Positions 59,761 to 64,000 of a DNA stretch of 64,000 nucleotides are shown here, piece by piece. The stretch is from Methylobacterium soli (GTDB taxonomy: Bacteria > Pseudomonadota > Alphaproteobacteria > Rhizobiales > Beijerinckiaceae), in the NCBI RefSeq assembly GCF_008806385.1, contig NZ_VZZK01000009.1, positions 124,001 through 188,000 of the forward strand. The letters run 5' to 3'. The stretch's first letter is position 1. Each line of letters starts with the position of its first letter. Both the position numbers and the translations under genes were made by a program. Below the pieces are notes generated by a model that was not told the DNA's origin, made no database searches, and saw only the letters and a list, made by a program, of their open reading frames with translations.

Positions 59761-61023
59761 TCACCGCGACGCCGGGCGACCGAACAGGCTGCCGAGGATC
59801 CCGCCGAGGCGCGGACCGTCCGGCGCCATCGCCACCGGCGGGCTCGGTGCCGGGTCGGGCTCGCCGTTGTGCAGGCCGGTTCGCTCGGCCACCACGCGCG
59901 CCTTGACGATGCCCTGGGCGGCAAGCGCGTTGTAGATGTTCAGCAGGATGATCAGGACCGGCGCCACCCAGGGCGGGAGGAAGCCAAGGATCAGGCTCGC
60001 CGGGAACGGCAGGCTCGACAAATCGCCCTGCCAGTTCTGCGCGAGGTACTGAAAGACGCCCATCGCGCCGAGCACGATCTGCCAGACCGAGGACCAGGTC
60101 ACGCGGCTGCCCTGGATCGCGATGATGGAGCCCTGAGCGCGGAGGTCGGCAGCAGTGGTGCTGGCGCGGGCCGCCGCGATCTTGCGGGCGTTCGCGTCGT
60201 CGTCGAGCGCGGCCTTCGATTGCGGGCCCCAGTGCCCATCGGCGGTGATACCGGATTGGGTCTGCAGCGCGATCAGAGCGCCGGCCGTGGACGGCCCCCA
60301 GATGCCATCGACCTTGCCGACCATGTAGTAGCCGAGATCGCGCAGGCGCTTCTGGATCGCCTCGATCTCGTAACGGGCGAGCGACTTTTCGGCCCAGTTG
60401 CCGGTGGTGACGGACATGCGGTCGCTCTTCGGTTTGGCGGGCGTGGCTGGGGTCGGAGTGGCCGTGACGCCGAGCTCGGTCTTCGCCCGCTTCAGCGCGG
60501 CCTTGCGGTCGGCCAGCCCGTTCGTGCCGCCGTTGATCTTCTTCGTGACCGCGACGACATCATCGGCATCGGCCAGCGCGTTCAGCCCGCGCGTGTCCCA
60601 GAACCAGAACGCCGCCATCAGCGCCCAGGGGAACTCCTCGAGCTTCTCGGGCTCGGCCTCGAAGTCGGGAGCCTCGGGGTAGCGGCGCTGGATCCAGGCC
60701 GTGAAGGCGCGATAGTTGTCCCGACCGGTGATCTGGATGGGGCCGCGCCCGCGGTAGCGGCTGCCGTCGCCGGGCTGCGTGTTCCCGAGGTCCTTCCGGC
60801 CCTCGTAGCGCTTCTGCGCTGCGGTCGGCCCCCAGATCTCCCGGACGTACTTGAATCCGGCGCTCTCGTGCGCGAGCTGCGCGAAGAAGTGCGCCTGCCG
60901 CAGCGGAGTCGTGAGCCCGAAGGCGGCGGCCAACGGGTTGAAGCTCTCCGCGATCTTGGCGGCGAACGGCGCAGTGCCGCCCGCGATCGCGCGCAGCTGC
61001 GCGGCCGTGATGGTCCCGGTCAT
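59761..61023 (-). CDS. Phage endolysin: GH19-like lysozyme, PG-binding domain, membrane tail
   Basis: 420 residues. GH19-like part ~1-190 with HFFAQLAHESAGFKYVREIW (catalytic Glu) and YRGRGPIQITGRDNY, KKINGGTNGL. Linker rich in Thr/Pro/Lys. PG_binding_1 domain ~220-275 (IEAIQKRLRDLGYYMVGKVD, WGPSTAGALIALQ). Then two membrane-type segments (VWQIVLGAMGVFQYLA and LILGFLPPWVAPVLIILLNI), unusual for a soluble endolysin, and a Pro-rich tail. It cleaves peptidoglycan at lysis; the tail may anchor it or act as a fused holin. Confidence 0.88.
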   Translation of the reverse strand: MTGTITAAQLRAIAGGTAPFAAKIAESFNPLAAAFGLTTPLRQAHFFAQLAHESAGFKYVREIWGPTAAQKRYEGRKDLGNTQPGDGSRYRGRGPIQITGRDNYRAFTAWIQRRYPEAPDFEAEPEKLEEFPWALMAAFWFWDTRGLNALADADDVVAVTKKINGGTNGLADRKAALKRAKTELGVTATPTPATPAKPKSDRMSVTTGNWAEKSLARYEIEAIQKRLRDLGYYMVGKVDGIWGPSTAGALIALQTQSGITADGHWGPQSKAALDDDANARKIAAARASTTAADLRAQGSIIAIQGSRVTWSSVWQIVLGAMGVFQYLAQNWQGDLSSLPFPASLILGFLPPWVAPVLIILLNIYNALAAQGIVKARVVAERTGLHNGEPDPAPSPPVAMAPDGPRLGGILGSLFGRPASR

Positions 61024-61073
61024 CGGGTTCTCGCATTGTCAGGAGACGCGCGGCGACCGGCCGGCTCGGGTGT

Positions 61074-61259
61074 TCAGAAGTCGCCGAGTGCCGTGGCAAG
61101 CGTCAGAGCCACCGCAGTGAGCGCGAAGCACACGCCAAAGAGTATCGCGAGATCGCCGGCCGCTCTCTCGGCGTTCGACTGGCCGCGCTCGCCGAGAATG
61201 GCGCCCCAGACGAGCAGGAGGGCCGCGAAACCTGCAAAGAGGGCGGCCGGGATCAGCAT
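61074..61259 (-). CDS. Small two-helix membrane protein (holin candidate)
   Basis: 61 residues. Segments LIPAALFAGFAALLLVWGAI and LAILFGVCFALTAVALTLAT separated by a polar loop. Size and layout fit a class II holin. Directly upstream of the endolysin gene. Confidence 0.6.
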   Translation of the reverse strand: MLIPAALFAGFAALLLVWGAILGERGQSNAERAAGDLAILFGVCFALTAVALTLATALGDF

Positions 61260-61409
61260 AGGGCACCGCCGAGCGAACGCAGGATTATGCGCCCTGCGAC
61301 GCCCGTTTGACTATGTGTCGCGTCACTCTCCGACCCCTGAGCGGTGCGACAGGCGGGCCGGTCGTTTGCCAACCGATCGCGGCCGGCCCGCTGCCTTCAA
61401 GGCCGGGTC

Positions 61410-61523
61410 TCAGCCGGGCAGGTTCAGCCACATCACGGCGACGGCGATCAGGAGCGCCGTACCGGCCGCGAGGGCATGCGTGATCAGCTCGCGGCGGCGC
61501 GCGGCTTCGAGCTCGTCGGGCAT
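61410..61523 (-). CDS. Tiny single-pass membrane protein
   Basis: 37 residues: MPDELEAARRRELITHALAA, then GTALLIAVAVMWLNLPG. Small basic N-terminus and one helix. Part of the lysis cluster; possible holin or spanin component. Confidence 0.5.
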   Translation of the reverse strand: MPDELEAARRRELITHALAAGTALLIAVAVMWLNLPG

Positions 61524-61530
61524 GGCCGGA

Positions 61531-61740
61531 TCACCTCTTGCGCCGCTCGCACACCGTCTTGGCGTAGCGGCCTTCGATCTCGTCCGGAGACCGCGCCAGG
61601 GTCGCCATCCCACCCATCAGGCAGGGGAACGGCGTCGGCATCGTGCCCAGCACCCGGACGTCGAGCGCGGTGTCGCGGGAGCAGTCCTGCGCCGCGACGG
61701 AGGGCGCGCAGATCAGGACGACGGCGAGGATGAGAGGCAT
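61531..61740 (-). CDS. Small exported phage protein
   Basis: 69 residues. Signal peptide LILAVVLICAPSVAA-QDCS, three Cys in the mature part (QDCSRD, FPCLMGG, VCERRKR). Could be an Rz1/spanin-like or a periplasmic lysis factor. Confidence 0.55.
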   Translation of the reverse strand: MPLILAVVLICAPSVAAQDCSRDTALDVRVLGTMPTPFPCLMGGMATLARSPDEIEGRYAKTVCERRKR

Positions 61741-61779
61741 GCGGTCAGTCGCTCTCTTCGGCGCTGAGGTGCGGCGCCG

Positions 61780-62124
61780 CTACCGATGCGCCACGATCGT
61801 CCAGGCCATGGCCGTGCCGGCGATCGCGATGGCGGCCGTGAAGCCGATCTGGACCGTGTTCGGCGCCGTGACGGTGGCGTAGGCGATGTTGAGCCCGGCC
61901 GGCAGCGGCAAGGCCGGCGTCGCCGTGATGCACTCGCCAACCGCGAGCACGTCGCCCGCGATTTTCGGCGTGACGGTCACCGTCGAGGTGCCCTGCCCAA
62001 TGAGCAGGAGCGCCGGCAGGTTGGCAGTTCCTGTGAAGAAGGCGTTCGCGTTGATCGTGTCGCCGGGCTGCAACCGCTGCGGAAGGCCGTCACTGCCAAG
62101 GACAAGCGGGGGCCGCGCGGCCAT
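61780..62124 (-). CDS. Phage tail-associated protein A
   Basis: 114 residues. Starts MAARPPLVLGSDGLPQRLQP, nearly the same as the next gene (VLGDDGLPQVLQPGD). Beta-rich (LLLIGQGTSTVTVTPKIAGD). Shares its N-terminal motif with 62134. Probably a tail-fibre or capsid-decoration component. No known family. Confidence 0.6.
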   Translation of the reverse strand: MAARPPLVLGSDGLPQRLQPGDTINANAFFTGTANLPALLLIGQGTSTVTVTPKIAGDVLAVGECITATPALPLPAGLNIAYATVTAPNTVQIGFTAAIAIAGTAMAWTIVAHR

Positions 62125-62133
62125 GGCGCCACC

Positions 62134-62622
62134 TCAGAGCAGGATCGGCAGCTCGACGTCGACCTCGAGCTCCGTGCTCGACAAGGCCGAGCCGATGCAG
62201 ACGTTGACCTGGCCGGCCGTGGTCGGCGGGGTGGCCGTCAACTTCCCGGGGTTGGCCGCGTCGAGGAAGTAGTAAGCGCCGACCGCGAGGCCGCCCGTGG
62301 TGCCCGCGACCGCATCCCACTGCGCCGTGGTGCCGGCCAGGATGCCGCTCTGCGCGATCGATCCTGTGGCGCCGGCCGCGATCGAGGCGTCGTAGACGAG
62401 GCCCACGAGCTTCGCGCTCGCCTTGGCGTTGGCTTGGCCGCGCTTCACCGCCGTGCCGGACGAGGCAAAGACCGGCGTGCCGAAGGGCAGCACGGTGGCT
62501 GTCTCGCCGTTCGCCGCCACGCGCAGCGAGGGCGCGTTCGTCGGCACCGAGACGGCATCGCCCGGCTGCAGGACCTGCGGGAGGCCGTCGTCGCCGAGGA
62601 CCAGGGGCTTGCGAAGTGCCAT
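62134..62622 (-). CDS. Phage tail-associated protein B
   Basis: 162 residues. N-terminal VLGDDGLPQVLQPGDAVSVP like 61780, C-terminal GLAVGAYYFLDAANPGKLTA, GQVNVCIGSALSSTELEVD and end LPILL like 62635. Thus it joins the two types. Beta-rich, likely a tail-fibre tip or decoration protein. Confidence 0.65.
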   Translation of the reverse strand: MALRKPLVLGDDGLPQVLQPGDAVSVPTNAPSLRVAANGETATVLPFGTPVFASSGTAVKRGQANAKASAKLVGLVYDASIAAGATGSIAQSGILAGTTAQWDAVAGTTGGLAVGAYYFLDAANPGKLTATPPTTAGQVNVCIGSALSSTELEVDVELPILL

Positions 62623-62634
62623 GACGTGTCTCCT

Positions 62635-63261
62635 TCAGAGCAGGATCGGATCGGCTTGGATGAAGGCGAGGGTCTGCGCCGCGATGGCGTTGCCGACGCG
62701 GACGGAGCACTGGCCGGGCAGGATCGGCGGCATGACTGCGATGCCGCCCTCGGGCGCGAGGAAGTAGGTCTGGCCGACGGCGAGCGACGGTGTGCCGGCC
62801 ACCTCGGTCCAGTCCGGCAGGGTGACGTAGGTGCGGACACCGCGGCCCGCGAAGCCGGTCCCGACGTCCACGGCAGCAAGCCCGACGACGAAAGCGAGCG
62901 GGTAGGTGTCGGCCCGGGCAATCCGCAGCGTGCTGTCGGCGCGGGAGAGCGCGACCGGCATCCCGGCGGCGATGTCCTCGCCTGCGGCCGCCGTCACGGT
63001 CGGCATGCGAGCCGGGGCGCGATTGCACTCGTCGGAGACGTAGGCGAAGGCCTCGTCCGGGCCCTCGAAGCCGCTGCCGTCACGCCGGGCGTAGTCGGTC
63101 CAGAGCGCCGCCACGAGGGTCTGATCGGCGTTGAAGATCTGGAGCGTGATCAGGTCGCCGACCCGGCTGGCCACCAGTGTGCGGCTCGGGAAGGCCGCGT
63201 TGACCATGCTGACGAAGATCGCGCCCCGGTCGGCATCGTGGAAGACGCGGATCTGGCTCAT
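62635..63261 (-). CDS. Phage tail-associated protein C
   Basis: 208 residues. C-terminal half LAVGQTYFLAPEGGIAVMPP with GQCSVRVGNAIAAQTLAFIQ and end DPILL is related to 62134. N-terminal half (RVFHDADRGAIFVSMVNAAF, LITLQIFNADQTLVAALWTD) is its own. Probable tail-fibre-associated protein. Overlaps the next gene upstream by 4 bases. Confidence 0.7.
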   Translation of the reverse strand: MSQIRVFHDADRGAIFVSMVNAAFPSRTLVASRVGDLITLQIFNADQTLVAALWTDYARRDGSGFEGPDEAFAYVSDECNRAPARMPTVTAAAGEDIAAGMPVALSRADSTLRIARADTYPLAFVVGLAAVDVGTGFAGRGVRTYVTLPDWTEVAGTPSLAVGQTYFLAPEGGIAVMPPILPGQCSVRVGNAIAAQTLAFIQADPILL

Positions 63262-63794
63262 GCGGCGGGCCGGATGCTAGCGGGCGCGACGAGCACGGTC
63301 TCGCTCGTGACGAGCAGCGGCACGTTCGAGGTCAGAAACAGCGCGCAGCCGTTCGCCAGGAAGCCCGCGAGCACCTGGAGGCGAAGCCGGAACGTGGTCC
63401 GCTCCGGGATGCCGGCGCCGTTGAACAGGGTCTGGGAATCGGACGCGACCGGGCCGAGCGTGGAGCCCACGTCAGCATCGGTCCGAAGCTGTCCGCCCGC
63501 GATGGTGGCTGTGACGATCAGGTTGACCGTCACGTCGATGAGGTCGCCCATGGCGCGGCCGATGAGGCGGTTGTCGGACCAGAACGTGTGTCCGGCGAAC
63601 GGTGCGTTGAGCAGGTCCTGCGTCAGGCTCGGCGTCGGCACGAACCGGACCTGCTGGCGGACCCCGGCCGCGAAGCTGTCGTCAGCCTCGACGCTGCGCT
63701 CGGTGTAGGTGACCTGCCCGAAGCCGGTGTTGAGACCGGGCGCGCCAGGACGCCCCTGCGGCGGGAAGGCGAGCGGGGTGAGCGGTGTCCGCAT
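63258..63794 (-). CDS. Phage tail-associated protein D
   Basis: 178 residues from ATG 63794 (MRTPLTPLAFPPQGRPGAPG); ATG 63854 is also in frame. GFGQVTYTERSVEADDSFAA, FWSDNRLIGRAMGDLIDVTV, LQVLAGFLANGCALFLTSNV. Beta-rich structural-type protein. Stop overlaps the next start. No named family. Confidence 0.65.
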   Translation of the reverse strand: MRTPLTPLAFPPQGRPGAPGLNTGFGQVTYTERSVEADDSFAAGVRQQVRFVPTPSLTQDLLNAPFAGHTFWSDNRLIGRAMGDLIDVTVNLIVTATIAGGQLRTDADVGSTLGPVASDSQTLFNGAGIPERTTFRLRLQVLAGFLANGCALFLTSNVPLLVTSETVLVAPASIRPAA

Positions 63795-63949
63795 CAGGGA
63801 GCTTTCTCCGTCAGGGCCCAAACGCCTGTCGGAATTGGTGCGGGCAAAAGACATTTGTGAATGCCGCCCTGGATCCACGGCGCTTCAGTGAGCCACGATG
63901 TCTGCATGCTGAAGCGCGCGCTCGTGCAACCGGAACCCGGAATCGTCAC
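63794..63949 (-). CDS. Small phage ORF at right edge
   Basis: 51 residues from GTG 63949 (MTIPGSGCTSARFSMQTSWL), stop overlapping the next start (TGATG). Trp-rich and protein-like (EAPWIQGGIHKCLLPAPIP). The frame is open to 63994 just after a TGA. True start may lie a little farther upstream. Confidence 0.45.
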   Translation of the reverse strand: MTIPGSGCTSARFSMQTSWLTEAPWIQGGIHKCLLPAPIPTGVWALTEKAP

Positions 63950-64000
63950 GTTCCAAGCGACTTGGGCGGCGGCACTTGGCGGTCGCGAGCAGGCTCAACT

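Larger units (their letters stand above)
44583..64000. mobile_element. Genomic island, left boundary at tRNA-Asn half; right end outside
   Basis: The retained 3' half faces left (host side), which places the inserted DNA to the right. Content agrees: repeat adhesin, umuDC, toxin-like module, terminators without genes, phage lysis/tail genes, uneven GC. It may hold more than one element. The intact tRNA-Asn would be beyond the window. Confidence 0.5.

Overview
The window is high-GC alphaproteobacterial DNA, most likely Methylobacterium/Methylorubrum. The indicators are MucR-type regulators, PilZ, CHRD, DUF6894 and DUF2171 small proteins, an OFA-family (oxalate/formate type) MFS transporter, an Omp25/31-like porin, DUF4214 exoproteins and a GTTC-N7-GTTC SOS box. 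The species call is inference.

Layout. (1) 1-2.6 kb: minus-strand phage tail remnant running off the left edge, with disturbed reading frame, closed by a strong hairpin. (2) 2.8-9.2 kb: a lower-GC catabolic cluster. A LysR regulator diverges from a PRISE-like NAD(P) reductase, a cupin, a classical SDR, and a TRAP transporter (DctP plus fused DctQM). (3) 9.4-29.6 kb: the replication, regulation and integration half of a lambdoid-type prophage, next to an intact tRNA-Gln. From the right it has integrase, a small DNA-binding protein, an early plus-strand recombination operon (PD-(D/E)XK exonuclease and Sak4-like ATPase), a CI-like S24 repressor with at least five matching operators, an Acb2/Tad1-type anti-CBASS/anti-Thoeris protein, a RuvC-like resolvase, a DNA methyltransferase, a RecD-like helicase, an SF3-like primase/helicase, an iteron-like array, a MucR protein and a NinI-like phosphatase. 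Head and tail genes are missing. A ~1 kb opposite-strand cassette with a PilZ gene interrupts an ASCH-like gene in the early operon.

(4) 29.7-44.1 kb: chromosomal backbone. Genes encode a soluble triple-PAS chemoreceptor, PilZ protein, small secreted proteins (two ending in CIGC), VOC protein, MliC-like lysozyme inhibitor, amidase, porin, hybrid histidine kinase, MucR, CHRD protein, Rmf/CrpP-like protein and OFA transporter. (5) 44.5-58.6 kb: an island that begins at the 3' half of a tRNA-Asn gene. It carries a ~1830-residue repeat adhesin with C-terminal DUF4214 repeats, an SOS-controlled umuDC pair with an SRAP (YedK) gene nearby, a low-GC three-gene toxin/XRE/DUF6941 module, a second DUF4214 protein and four similar terminators. 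(6) 58.7-64 kb: the lysis and tail-fibre end of another prophage, minus strand: GH19 endolysin with membrane tail, XhlA-like coiled-coil membrane protein, several tiny membrane proteins and three related tail-associated proteins, running off the right edge.

The strongest leads are the Acb2/Tad1 gene, the toxin/XRE/DUF6941 module, the iteron-like array at 12.47-12.71 kb, the tRNA-Asn half-gene as an island boundary, the moron cassette at 26.2-27.2 kb, and the metabolic cluster lying between phage remnants.
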